A stretch of DNA of 64,000 nt from Haloglomus halophilum (GTDB taxonomy: Archaea; Halobacteriota; Halobacteria; Halobacteriales; Haloarculaceae). Position 1 is the first letter of the stretch. The number at the start of each line of letters is the position of its first letter. A program made the position numbers and the translations under genes. A model generated the notes under the pieces. The model was not told the DNA's origin. It did not search any database and saw nothing but the letters and a program-made list of their open reading frames with translations. Of this stretch, positions 44,867-53,271 are shown piece by piece. The DNA is taken from contig NZ_CP101166.1 in the NCBI RefSeq assembly GCF_024298885.1, positions 2,541,149 through 2,605,148 of the forward strand. Reading direction: 5' to 3'.

Positions 44867-46204
44867 CTAATCGTCCGCTCGGACCTCTGACCCGTCGGCC
44901 GTCCCCCTGAACTGGCGCCGGCTGAGCGAAGCAACCCGCTTCGCGTCGTCGAACCGGCGCGCGAACAGGCCCAGCCCCAGCACCATGTAGAGCGTGGTGA
45001 AGGCGAGCAGGAGGGTGATACTGGCGCTCTCGGCGGCCGCCTCGGTCATCGTCCGGATGAGGACGAACTCGCCGATGACCTGTGAGAGGAACAGGACGAG
45101 CAACACCACCGCCTCCGTCATGGAGATGCGGAAGTTGATGAGGATGGACAGCGCGAAGAAGCTCTGGGCGGCGGTGAGCCATATCTCGGCGGCCTGCTTC
45201 TCGCCGAACGGGAGCGCGCCGTACTGGCCGAGCGCGATGGAGTAGACGACGACCAGCGTCCCGATGAGCAGCGTCCACTGGTTCAGCTTCGATGAGATGA
45301 GCGCGTTGAACGAGGCCGTCGTCCGGGCCTTGTTGACGAGATAGGCCGTGACGATGAGCTCCGGCGACTCGCTGGCCAGCGGCGCGAACCACTGGACCAT
45401 GAAGAACTCGGGGATGCCGTAGCTCACGCCGATGGCCTCCAGCCCGTGTGCGAACGGCTCGACGGCGGTGAAGATGAGGAAGCCCGAGTAGACGAACAGC
45501 CCCAGGACGATGGGGATGCGGAGCTGTCGACCGAACCCCTGGAGGTAGGCGGGGACGCCGACGTGGGCCTCGCTCTCCTCGATGTCGCCACGGATGATGA
45601 CGAAGATGTACGTGACGTACAGCCCCACGAGGACCAGCATGTCGACGATGTCGATGCCACGCCCGCCGCCGAGCATCCCGAACGGTACCAGGAACGCCCA
45701 GACGGTGGCGGCGGTGAGGAAGAGGATCTCGGTGGCGATGCTCTCGTCGAGTTTGACGGCGCTCGAGAGGAACCCGTCGCCCCGGTCGACCGCGGTGTCG
45801 CCCGAGGAGCGGGCCTTGTAGATGGAGAACAGGGCGATACCGGACCAGCCCAGGCCGATGAGGATGCGGTTAGCGCCGGTCATGTTGGCGACCGCGAGGT
45901 CGCCCCCGCCGGAGCCGGGGTTGGCGCCGGCCTGGTACGCGTAGAGGGCGTCGACGGCGTATTCGGGGGCCACCGCCAGCACCGCGAGGACCGCGAGCGC
46001 GAACGCCCGGGGAACGTCCTTCTCGGCGGTCTCGGCGCCCCACGCCAGCAGGAAGGAGGCGCCGAGGACGGCCGACCCCGCGACGAGGACCTGCAGCACC
46101 GTGGAGAGCGTGTCGACGGAGCCGGTCGCCCAGACGCCGACCCACGGCAGCGTGAAGAGAGCCGCAACCGCCAGCGAACCGATAGAGTACCGGGCGTTTG
46201 CCAT
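44867..46204 (-). CDS. Sodium/calcium exchanger-like (CaCA) membrane protein (445 aa)
   Basis: Multi-pass cation antiporter of the CaCA superfamily. Around ten to twelve helices; alpha-1-like SAVLGASFLLAWGAETAEKD and alpha-2-like PLASESPELIVTAYLVN carry acidic residues where the family binds cations, and the second contains the characteristic E-S-P-E. A second alpha-like stretch LAVAPEYAVDALY is also present. Ion specificity cannot be stated. It is convergent with the small gene at 44569 and lies 122 bases from folCP on the same strand. Confidence 0.85.
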   Translation of the reverse strand: MANARYSIGSLAVAALFTLPWVGVWATGSVDTLSTVLQVLVAGSAVLGASFLLAWGAETAEKDVPRAFALAVLAVLAVAPEYAVDALYAYQAGANPGSGGGDLAVANMTGANRILIGLGWSGIALFSIYKARSSGDTAVDRGDGFLSSAVKLDESIATEILFLTAATVWAFLVPFGMLGGGRGIDIVDMLVLVGLYVTYIFVIIRGDIEESEAHVGVPAYLQGFGRQLRIPIVLGLFVYSGFLIFTAVEPFAHGLEAIGVSYGIPEFFMVQWFAPLASESPELIVTAYLVNKARTTASFNALISSKLNQWTLLIGTLVVVYSIALGQYGALPFGEKQAAEIWLTAAQSFFALSILINFRISMTEAVVLLVLFLSQVIGEFVLIRTMTEAAAESASITLLLAFTTLYMVLGLGLFARRFDDAKRVASLSRRQFRGTADGSEVRADD

Positions 46205-46326
46205 CGTTCCAGGTACGCTGCCGGGGGCTTGTATCGCTTCTGCTTCCGGGACCGGGTCGGGTCACGCTCCCACGGATGGGAACCGTCGCGCCCGTTCGTA
46301 CGGCGCGTGTCGGATTCTCTCCGCGC

Positions 46327-48840
46327 TCAGATGTCGTCCGGCTGGTCGGCGGCCTCGACGGTCCGGACGGCCGCGACGTTCTCGGCCACGTCGTGGACCC
46401 GGACCACGTCCGCGCCGCGGTCGGCCGCGAGTGCCGTGGCCGCCACCGTGGGTGCCAGCCGCTCGTCCACGTCCGCACCCAGCAGCTCGAACATCGACTT
46501 GTGCGAGTGGCCCACCAGCACGGGACAGCCCAGCGCCCGGAACTCGCCGATACGGCCCAGGAGCTCGAAGTTCTCGTGACGCGACTTGCCAAAGCCCAGG
46601 CCGGGGTCGACGAGTATCTGCGAGCGGTCGAGCCCGGCCTTCTCCGCGAGCAGGACGCGCTCGACCAGCCCCGCCAGCGTGTCCTCGACCACATCGTCGT
46701 ACTCGACCTCGGCGTCGGGGTCGACCGGCGCGTTCACGGAGTGCATCACCACGACGGGCACGTCGCGCTCGGCCGCGAGCAGGCGCATCGCGGGGTCGGC
46801 CAGCCCGGAGACGTCGTTCAGCAGGTCCGCGCCCGCGTCCAGCGCGGCCTCGGCCACCTCGGCCTTCCGCGTGTCGATGCTCACCATCGCGTCGCAGTCG
46901 GCGATGCGCTCGATGACGGGCACGACGCGCTGTCGCTCCTCCTCGGCTGGCACGGGGTCGGCACCGGGCCGCGTGGACTCCCCGCCCACGTCGACGATGT
47001 CGGTGCCTGCCTCGACCATCGCCTCCGCGCGGGCGACGGCGTCCTCGACGGCGTCGTACTCGCCGCCGTCGTGGAACGAATCGGGGGTGACGTTGAGGAT
47101 ACCCATCACGGCGGTCCCGTCGGCCCAGGGGTAGCCCCGCTCGCGGGCGGCGGCGTCGGGGTCGGTGCGGATGCCGAGTCGGTGCCGGAGCTGTTCGCCG
47201 AGCTGCGAGAGACCGTACGGCTGCCCGTCGAGTTTCTCGAGCAGCGAGTTGAACTGCGCGAGCGTCCCCGAGAGGACGACGTCGACGGGCTCCTCGTCCT
47301 GCCGGGAGAGCCCCGACGTGGCACACTCCCCGCCGAGCGACAGCATCTCCTGCTTGAGGTACTCGGCCTGTCGCACCTGGACGCGGGTCTGCAGCGTCCG
47401 GTGGACCGTCTTCCCGCGCATCCGCCAGACGCCCGGGTCGGTGACGTTGGCGTCCCGCAGCGTCGCCTCGGCGGTCGGGAGGTCGTCGACCCGTTTGGGC
47501 ACGTGCAGGCGCGTCCAGCGGGTCCGGGCCTCGGCGACCGTGTACAGCGAGCCCGTGACGAGGACGGCGTCGTCCTCGTCGGCAGCGTCGAGCGCCGCGT
47601 CGAGCGCGCCGGGGACGTTGCCCGTCCGCTCGACGGTGTCGTACCCGTCGGCCGCCTCGAAGGCGGCCGCGAGCGCCCCGGACGACTCCGCACGACTCAC
47701 GTCCGGGCGGCAGGTGTACACCGCGCCCCGCGGGAGCGCGGCGGCCATCCCGGCGTGGTCCTTGTCGGCCATCGCGCCGACGACGAGGTGGCAGTCCGCG
47801 AACTCGTCGCCGAACTCGGCGAGCGTCCCGGCGACGGACTCGCAGCCGCCGGGGTTGTGTGCCCCGTCGAGCACGATCAGCGGGTCCCGCGAGAGCACCT
47901 CGAATCGACCGGGCCAGTGGGCGTTGCGAAGGCCCGTCCGCAGCGCGCTGTCGGGGTCGGCCGTCGTCCGGTCGTCGAGCGCGTGGAGGGTCTGCCGGAC
48001 GAGCGCGGCGGCCACGCCCGCGTTCCGGGCCTGATGGGCGCCGGGGAGTGCGAGCCGCGCGTCCAGTGACCAGTCCGGGCCCGCCAGGGTGGCGGCGCCC
48101 TCGATGCCCTCGCGCCCGTGGTAGTCGACGGTCACGTCCGGCGCCTCGTCACGGTCGTCCGCGGCGTCGGCGGCGTCCGCCGTCCCGACCGTCAGCACGC
48201 CCCCGCGCTCGTCGGCGACCTCGCGGACGGCCGCCAGTCCGCCGCCTGTCGCCCCCGTGACGAGCGGTCGGTCGGCCGGCGCGACGTGGGCCTTGTCCCG
48301 GGCGATCTCGGGGACCGTGTCGCCCAGCACGTCGGCGTGTTCGAGCGTGACGCTCGTCACGGCGCTCGCCACCGGGTCGACGACGCTCGTGGCGTCGTGC
48401 TTGCCCCCGATGCCGACCTCGAGGACGGCGACATCGACGTCGGCGCGGTCGAACGCCCACAGCGCCATCGCGGTGACCGTCTCGAAGAACGTCGGCGACT
48501 CGCCCGCGCCCGCCCGCTCGACGATGTGGTCCTCGGCGGCGTCGACGAACTCGCAGACGGCACCCTTCGTGACCTGGCGGTCGTTCACGAGGATCCGCTC
48601 GCGGAGGTCGTCCAGATGCGGGGAGGTGTACAGCCCCACGTCGAGGCCGGCCTCGCGGAGCGAGCACTCGACCATCCGCGCGGTCGAGCCCTTCCCGTTC
48701 GAGCCGGCCACCTGCACGGGGACGAGGTCCTCGTGGGGGTCGCCCAGGTGTTCGAGGAGGCGCTCCGTGGACGCCACGCCGGTCCGGGGCGAGTACCGGC
48801 GGAGGTCGAACAGGAAGTTCGCCGCCTCGTGGTAGTCCAT
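46327..48840 (-). CDS. folCP: Bifunctional folylpolyglutamate/dihydrofolate synthase and dihydropteroate synthase
   Basis: One polypeptide of 837 aa carries FolC (residues 1-about 430) then FolP (579-837), as known in haloarchaea. FolC: VQVAGSNGKGSTARMVE at 44-60 (P-loop GSNGKGS) and GIGGKHDATSVVDP. FolP: MGILNVTPDSFHDGG starting at 579, DVGGESTRPGADPV, DTRKAEVAEAALDAGADLLN and DPGLGFGKSRHENFELL. A linker of about 150 residues lies between. FolP makes dihydropteroate from pterin and pABA; FolC adds glutamate. ATG at 48840 starts the FolC domain. Confidence 0.95.
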   Translation of the reverse strand: MDYHEAANFLFDLRRYSPRTGVASTERLLEHLGDPHEDLVPVQVAGSNGKGSTARMVECSLREAGLDVGLYTSPHLDDLRERILVNDRQVTKGAVCEFVDAAEDHIVERAGAGESPTFFETVTAMALWAFDRADVDVAVLEVGIGGKHDATSVVDPVASAVTSVTLEHADVLGDTVPEIARDKAHVAPADRPLVTGATGGGLAAVREVADERGGVLTVGTADAADAADDRDEAPDVTVDYHGREGIEGAATLAGPDWSLDARLALPGAHQARNAGVAAALVRQTLHALDDRTTADPDSALRTGLRNAHWPGRFEVLSRDPLIVLDGAHNPGGCESVAGTLAEFGDEFADCHLVVGAMADKDHAGMAAALPRGAVYTCRPDVSRAESSGALAAAFEAADGYDTVERTGNVPGALDAALDAADEDDAVLVTGSLYTVAEARTRWTRLHVPKRVDDLPTAEATLRDANVTDPGVWRMRGKTVHRTLQTRVQVRQAEYLKQEMLSLGGECATSGLSRQDEEPVDVVLSGTLAQFNSLLEKLDGQPYGLSQLGEQLRHRLGIRTDPDAAARERGYPWADGTAVMGILNVTPDSFHDGGEYDAVEDAVARAEAMVEAGTDIVDVGGESTRPGADPVPAEEERQRVVPVIERIADCDAMVSIDTRKAEVAEAALDAGADLLNDVSGLADPAMRLLAAERDVPVVVMHSVNAPVDPDAEVEYDDVVEDTLAGLVERVLLAEKAGLDRSQILVDPGLGFGKSRHENFELLGRIGEFRALGCPVLVGHSHKSMFELLGADVDERLAPTVAATALAADRGADVVRVHDVAENVAAVRTVEAADQPDDI

Positions 48841-48910
48841 ACCCCGAGTCGCCCTGCGGGGCGCTTCAGGGTGTCGGACTCGGCAGGAGTCCGCGAGCCC
48901 CGGCCTGCGA

Positions 48911-49222
48911 CTACACCGAGAACCGCCGTCGGGCCCGGCCGACCAGCGACCGGAGCTGGTCGCTGTCGATGTCGTCCAGCGACACCTCCCGGGCCACCTT
49001 CACCAGTGCCGCCACGACGATGCCGACCTCGAGCAGTGCGAGGACCACCAGCGCGACGAGATACGGCAGTGCGGTCTCCAGCAGCGCCAGCAACGTGGTT
49101 CCGCCGGTCAGCGTCACCACGACCTGCCACAGTCCGACCAGGCCGACGCCGACGCCCAGCAGCAGGACGACGGCGGCGGCCGCCAGATAGCCCCACGGAA
49201 TCGCGTCGGTGACGGTACTCAT
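48911..49222 (-). CDS. Membrane protein, unknown function (103 aa)
   Basis: Two or three hydrophobic segments (about residues 12-36, 40-60, 50-72) followed by a charged amphipathic tail (VAREVSLDDIDSDQLRSLVG, then RRRFSV). No family recognised. It starts at ATG 49222, 70 bases from folCP on the same strand, so it may be co-transcribed with it. Confidence 0.65.
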   Translation of the reverse strand: MSTVTDAIPWGYLAAAAVVLLLGVGVGLVGLWQVVVTLTGGTTLLALLETALPYLVALVVLALLEVGIVVAALVKVAREVSLDDIDSDQLRSLVGRARRRFSV

Positions 49223-49384
49223 GCGTGGGGGTAGTCGTGGTGACCGTATCAATATGACGGCCGTATCTGGGATAAGGTGTGATAAATCTGGAAATAGGGG
49301 ATGATGGTGCTGTTCTTATGACTGGTCTATGAGCATAGGTTGAAAATGGCGATTAGAATAAATATGGGCTGCCGTTGGCGGTTC

Positions 49385-49581
49385 AGGGAGCGGTCGGTGG
49401 ACTGCATCCGCGCGCCGAAGGCGCGCGGTTCACTCGTCCGAGGCGAGCGGTGAGCCGGCCGAAGGCCGGCGAACCCGATGCCGAGGACGAGCTTTTTTCT
49501 GAACGTTTTTTCGGCAAGCGGTGACCGAAGACGGCCGGCCGCAGGCCGGCCGGCGAGGTCACCCGCAGCCGAAAAAAGCTC
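49385..49581 (-). other. Structured intergenic segment: UUCG-tetraloop hairpins and T-rich arms after the thermosome gene
   Basis: The gap between two minus-strand genes (49223-49580) has an AT-rich part (to about 49380) and then nested inverted repeats. CCGCGCGCC-GAA-GGCGCGCGG (49408-49428) and GCCGGCC-GAA-GGCCGGC (49454-49470) read on the minus strand as C(UUCG)G-capped hairpins. CTCGTCC (49433-49439) pairs with GGACGAG (49485-49491) around the second. CGGCCGGCC-GCA-GGCCGGCCG (49532-49552) is a third hairpin. GAGCTTTTTTC (49489-49499) pairs with GAAAAAAGCTC (49571-49581), whose minus-strand reading puts T6 immediately after the thermosome stop. It may be a terminator, a 3' UTR structure or a small RNA. 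Confidence 0.6.
49571..49580 (-). terminator. T-tract just after the thermosome stop
   Basis: On the minus strand AGCTTTTTTC follows the TAG directly; a haloarchaeal-style U-rich termination site, reinforced by the surrounding inverted repeats. The short distance from the stop makes it plausible. Confidence 0.5.
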
Positions 49582-51254
49582 TACATCATGCCGCCCATGC
49601 CACCGCCCATACCGCCCATGCCGCCGCCCATGCCGCCACCGGGGCCGCCCGCCTCTTCCTCGCCCTCGGTGGACAGGTCACCGGCAGCGATGATGTCGTC
49701 GATCTTCAGCACGAGCGTGGCGGCCTCCGTGGCGCTGGAGAGCGCCTGCTCCTTGGCGTGGGCCGGCTCGACGACGCCGGCGTCGTAGGTGTTGACCACG
49801 TCACCGCTGAAGACGTTGAGCCCGGCGTGGGCGTCACCGTCGGCGTGCGCGGCACGCAGGTCGACCAGCGTGTCGATGGAGTCGAGGCCGGCGTTCTCCG
49901 CGAGGACGCGGGGAACGAGTTCGAGCGCGTCGGCGAACGCCTCGACGGCCATCTGCTCGCGGCCCTCGACGGAGTCGGCGAAGTCACGCAGGCGGCTAGC
50001 GATCTCGACCTCGGCGGCACCGCCGCCGGCGAGGACGCGGCCGTCCGCCACGGTGGTCGCGACGACGTCGAGCGCGTCACCGATGCCGCGCTCGGTCTCG
50101 TCGACGACGTGGTCGGTGGAGCCCCGGATGATGAGCGTGACGCCGTGGGCGTCCTCGTCGCCCTCGACGAGGAACATGTCGTCGGCGTCGTCACGGGAGA
50201 CATCGGCACGGCCGAGGTCGCTCGCGTCGAAGTCGTCGAGGTCGGAGACGACGTTGGCGCCCGTGACCTCCTTCAGGAACTTCAGGTCGGACTTCTTCAC
50301 ACGGCGGGCCGCGAGGATGCCCTCCTTCGCGAGGTAGTGCTGGGCGAGGTCGTCGATACCCTTCTGACAGAAGACGACGTCCGCGCCGGAGTCGGCGATC
50401 TGCTGGACCTTCTGCTTGAGGCGCTCCTCCTCCTGGTCGAGGAAGTCCTGGAGCTGGTCCGGGCTGGAGAGGTTGACCTGCGCGTCGCCGTCGGGCTCCT
50501 CGACCTCGATGGGCTCGTTGACGAGGAGGACATCGGCGTCGTCGACCTCGCTCGGCATGTCCGGGTGGGCCGGGTCCTTGTCGATGGCGGCGCCGTGGAG
50601 CAGCTCGGACTCGCCGACCGAGCGGCCGGTCTGGGTCTCGATGTTGACGAACTCGAGGTCGACGACGGTGCCGCCGTCGTCCGTCTCGACGGAGACGGCC
50701 TGCACGGCGTCGACGATGAGCTGGGCGAGCAGGTCCTTGTTCTGCTCGGCGCCCTTGCCCGTCATCGACGTCTCGGCGAGCTTCTTCAGGAGGTCGATGT
50801 CGTCGGGTTCGACCTCGGTGGCGATGTCGTCGACCAGACTCCGGGCCTCCTCGCTGGCGAGGTGGAAGCCACGGATGATGGCCGACGGGTGGATGTCCTG
50901 CTCGAGGAGGTCCTCGGCGTTCTTGAGGAGTTCGCCAGCGGTCGCGACGGCGGTGGTGGTGCCGTCGCCGGCCTCGTCCTCCTGTGTCTCCGCGACCTCG
51001 ACGATCATCGACGCGGTGGGGTTGTCGATGTCCATCTCCTGCAGGATGGTGACACCGTCGTTCGTGATGGTGACGTCACCCATCGAGGAGACGAGCATCT
51101 TGTCCATCCCCTTCGGGCCGAGGGTGGTCCGTACGGACTCCGCGACCGCACGAGCCGCCTCGATGTTGTGGCTCTGGGCGTCCTTGTCCTTCATCCGCTG
51201 GGAGTCCTCCCCCAGGATGATCATCGGCTGGCCCTGCATTCGCTGTTGGCTCAT
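49581..51254 (-). CDS. Thermosome subunit (group II chaperonin)
   Basis: Subunit of the double-ring ATP-dependent chaperonin (CCT/TRiC relative), 557 aa. N-terminus MSQQRMQGQPMIILGEDSQR; VRTTLGPKGMDKMLV; ATPase motif GDGTTTAVATAG near 96-107; later VLAGGGAAEVEIASRLR and NVFSGDVVNTYDAGVVEP; tail of Gly-Met repeats (GGGMGGGMGGMGGG) typical of haloarchaeal thermosomes. ATG at 51254 fits; a TATA box lies at 51281-51290 (minus strand), 27 bases upstream. Heat-shock control is expected from relatives. Confidence 0.96.
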   Translation of the reverse strand: MSQQRMQGQPMIILGEDSQRMKDKDAQSHNIEAARAVAESVRTTLGPKGMDKMLVSSMGDVTITNDGVTILQEMDIDNPTASMIVEVAETQEDEAGDGTTTAVATAGELLKNAEDLLEQDIHPSAIIRGFHLASEEARSLVDDIATEVEPDDIDLLKKLAETSMTGKGAEQNKDLLAQLIVDAVQAVSVETDDGGTVVDLEFVNIETQTGRSVGESELLHGAAIDKDPAHPDMPSEVDDADVLLVNEPIEVEEPDGDAQVNLSSPDQLQDFLDQEEERLKQKVQQIADSGADVVFCQKGIDDLAQHYLAKEGILAARRVKKSDLKFLKEVTGANVVSDLDDFDASDLGRADVSRDDADDMFLVEGDEDAHGVTLIIRGSTDHVVDETERGIGDALDVVATTVADGRVLAGGGAAEVEIASRLRDFADSVEGREQMAVEAFADALELVPRVLAENAGLDSIDTLVDLRAAHADGDAHAGLNVFSGDVVNTYDAGVVEPAHAKEQALSSATEAATLVLKIDDIIAAGDLSTEGEEEAGGPGGGMGGGMGGMGGGMGGMM

Positions 51255-51280
51255 AGTCAGCGAAAGATTGCGAGCAGTTC

Positions 51281-51290
51281 TATATAAAAG
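51281..51290 (-). promoter_or_regulatory. TATA box of the thermosome promoter
   Basis: Minus-strand CTTTTATATA centred about 30 bases before the start codon gives an expected TSS only a few bases from the ATG, so the transcript is probably nearly leaderless. It is a strong archaeal TATA match in a GC-rich setting. Confidence 0.6.
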
Positions 51291-51467
51291 TGGCGTTCGC
51301 GGGCCCCGAGGGCGTCGCTGACCCTGGCGACATTCTCGACCGCAAACCATGCGATGACAGCCGAGCGGCGGCGAATACCGTGTGAACGGCTCCCAACGAT
51401 ACGCGTCGAGAGACGGAACTTGTTGCCGGGGTTTATATGTGTCGACGATGCGGGTCGCGCCCGTCGG

Positions 51468-51857
51468 CTACTCGACCGGCTCCTTCCAGTGGACCGTCGC
51501 GGTCCCGATGACGAACGCGTCGTCGGTGGCCGCGTCGCGCCGGACCCGGAGCGTGTTCTCCCCGCCGACGAGGTCGGTGCCGGTGATGGAGTCCATCCAG
51601 CACTGCCAGCCCGGCGCCGGGGGGATGTCGAACCCGGAGAGCGGTTCGCCGTTCACGACGATCTCGTGGCCGAACTCGCTCACGTCGTACGCCTGGAGCT
51701 GGACGAACCCCTCCGTCGGGTCGTCCGCGGGAATCTCGAACGCGTGTGCCTCGGTCCGGTCGCCGACGAACTCCGCCCACGGCGTGTCGAGGTCGTCCGC
51801 GTCCTCGCCGAGCAGTTCCATGAAGTTCACCAGCGCGTAGTTTGCCCGCCGTGTCAT
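51468..51857 (-). CDS. Conserved haloarchaeal protein, probably beta-rich (129 aa)
   Basis: Starts MTRRANYALVNFMELLGEDA and contains beta strands such as FVQLQAYDVSEFGHEIVVNG and DSITGTDLVGGENTLRVRR, reminiscent of carbohydrate-binding-like folds; no catalytic motif is visible. It lacks a signal peptide. Unknown function. It lies in the same direction as, and upstream of, the thermosome gene with its own likely promoter. Confidence 0.65.
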   Translation of the reverse strand: MTRRANYALVNFMELLGEDADDLDTPWAEFVGDRTEAHAFEIPADDPTEGFVQLQAYDVSEFGHEIVVNGEPLSGFDIPPAPGWQCWMDSITGTDLVGGENTLRVRRDAATDDAFVIGTATVHWKEPVE

Positions 51858-51983
51858 ACACGCCCCGTCGACGGGTGACTGTATAGGTGCGGCGCTACCC
51901 GGACGTACGAGCTATCGCAGATACCTGCTCAGAAAAGAATAGTATCCTGTATATCTGTCTAGAGGAGGTGGTAATCTGAGAAG

Positions 51984-52064
51984 CGCCGGGACAGGGATTT
52001 GAACCCTGGATCCCAGAGGGAACACGCTTTCCAGGCGTGCGCCTTACCACTCGGCCATCCCGGC
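51984..52064 (-). tRNA. tRNA-Ser (anticodon GGA)
   Basis: Minus strand folds as a class II tRNA: acceptor GCCGGGA/TCCCGGC with G discriminator, D arm TGGCCGAGTGGTAAGGC, anticodon stem CACGC/GCGTG with loop CTGGAAA (GGA, complement at 52030-52032), a long variable arm (TTCCCTCTGGGATC) and T arm with GGTTCAAATCC. 81 bases, CCA not encoded. The long variable arm and GGA anticodon mark serine; no intron is seen. Confidence 0.95.
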
Positions 52065-52091
52065 TCGAACGACGCTAACCCGTTGCGCCGC

Positions 52092-52340
52092 TTAAGGTTG
52101 TTCCTTCTTCCCGGTCGACTCCGTTCCGTCGGTTTCCGGGACCTCGAACGCGGGTCCGACCCGTCGTTCCAGCCAGTAGGCCGTACCGCCGGCGCCGACG
52201 CCGACGAGCGCTGCGATCCCCAGTGCGACGGGCAGCGTGACCGTCGCGCTCGTCAGCAGCTGGAGCGCCTGTACGCCCGCGAGGAAGGCGAGCGCGCCGA
52301 CGGCGCCCCACAGGAGCGCCGACTTCCGCCGGGGCCTCAT
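52092..52340 (-). CDS. Small two-helix membrane protein (82 aa)
   Basis: Basic start MRPRRKSALLWGAVGALAF, two helices (about residues 9-28 and 33-55) and an acidic C-terminal tail (ETDGTESTGKKEQP). Function unknown. Its ATG overlaps the ridA stop by four bases (ATGA), so both are co-transcribed. Confidence 0.7.
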   Translation of the reverse strand: MRPRRKSALLWGAVGALAFLAGVQALQLLTSATVTLPVALGIAALVGVGAGGTAYWLERRVGPAFEVPETDGTESTGKKEQP

Positions 52341-52720
52341 TCGACGACCGCGACGGCCTCGATCTCGACGGCGACGCCCTTCGGGAGCGCGCCGGCCTGC
52401 ACGGCCGACCGCGCCGGCGGCTCCTCGCGGAAGTAGGTGGCGTACGTCTCGTTCATCGCCTCGAAGTCGTCGATGTCCGCGAGGAAGACGGTCGTCTTCA
52501 GCACGTCCGAGACCCCGGCGCCGGCCTCGTCGAGCACGGCCACGAGGTTGTCCAGTGCCTGCTCGGTCTGCTCGCTGACCGGCGCGTCGCCGAGCAGTTC
52601 CCCGTCGGGCGTGAGCGGGATCTGCCCGGCTGTGAACACGAGGTCGCCGTTCGTCGTCGCCTGGCTGTAGGCGCCCACCGCTTCGGGGGCCTCGTCGGTG
52701 TGGACGATGTCCTTCGGCAT
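52337..52720 (-). CDS. ridA: RidA/YjgF/YER057c/UK114 enamine deaminase (127 aa)
   Basis: Hydrolyses reactive enamine/imine intermediates from pyridoxal-phosphate enzymes. MPKDIVHTDEAPEAVGAYSQ and later GDLVFTAGQIPLTPDGEL, DIDDFEAMNETYATYF and RSAVQAGALPKGVAVEIEAV carry the family Arg and Glu. Length matches. It is upstream gene of a two-gene unit with the membrane protein at 52092. Confidence 0.93.
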   Translation of the reverse strand: MPKDIVHTDEAPEAVGAYSQATTNGDLVFTAGQIPLTPDGELLGDAPVSEQTEQALDNLVAVLDEAGAGVSDVLKTTVFLADIDDFEAMNETYATYFREEPPARSAVQAGALPKGVAVEIEAVAVVE

Positions 52721-52883
52721 GGTCGGCGGTCGGGCGGCCGGGGCGATAAAGCCCGGGTGCCGGTTGCCTGTCGGTAGGCTGGTCGTGCGTAGGTACTGGA
52801 TTGGCTTGGTGAGTTTGCTGCTGACAGCACCGATAGGGAGCTGTTGAGACGGGGAGCTGTTGAAAGCCCCCGCGGGCTCGGGA

Positions 52884-53157
52884 GGCCGGGCCTCGCTGCG
52901 CTCCTCGGCCTCCCTGCGGTCGGCCTGCGGTGCTTGCGTCGTCCGGGCCCCGCCGAGCCCGCGGCCCCTTTCAGTCCCGCCCTGTGGCTGTCCGAGGTCG
53001 CGTCCACACCATGCTAGCTCGGTGTGTGCGCTCCGTGGAACGGACAATCTCGGGTGGGAATGGAAGGGGCTGGCCGCCTCGACCCGGCCCGGCCGACGCA
53101 AGCACCGCAACGAGCGACCGAAGGGAGCGACGTGAGGAGCGCAGCGAGGCCCGGCCG
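52884..53157. repeat. Long imperfect inverted repeat in a 551-bp gene-free segment
   Basis: The stretch 52721-53271 holds no gene I can support. Its arms 52884-52950 and 53084-53157 are inverted relatives: GGCCGGGCCTCGCTGCGCTC plus CTC (52884-52906) matches 53134-53156 inverted without mismatch, and GCGGTGCTTGCGTCG (52927-52941) matches 53094-53108. A further weaker pair (TTGAAAGCCCCCGCGGGCTC near 52859 and CCGAGCCCGCGGCCCCTTTC near 52953) lies nearer the centre. It may be a mobile-element relic, a cruciform or a bidirectional terminator. Confidence 0.75.
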
Positions 53158-53271
53158 GTCGAGCGGTCAGGGGCTTCCGAGGTGGTTTCTTCCAGGGAGA
53201 TATTGACTACACCTCCCTCCAACTACGTTCCCTCTCCCCACCGAACCGGGGGCACCATCCTCGCCGGAGCG

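Noticed and set aside
46198-48069. Plus-strand open frame of 623 codons over folCP
   Set aside because: Antisense shadow of the folCP gene.
49521-51287. Plus-strand open frame of 588 codons over the thermosome
   Set aside because: Fully antisense to a canonical chaperonin gene; no domain recognised in the frame.
52721-53271. Small ORFs within the inverted-repeat region
   Set aside because: Frames have no start context or conserved composition and follow the repeat arms.
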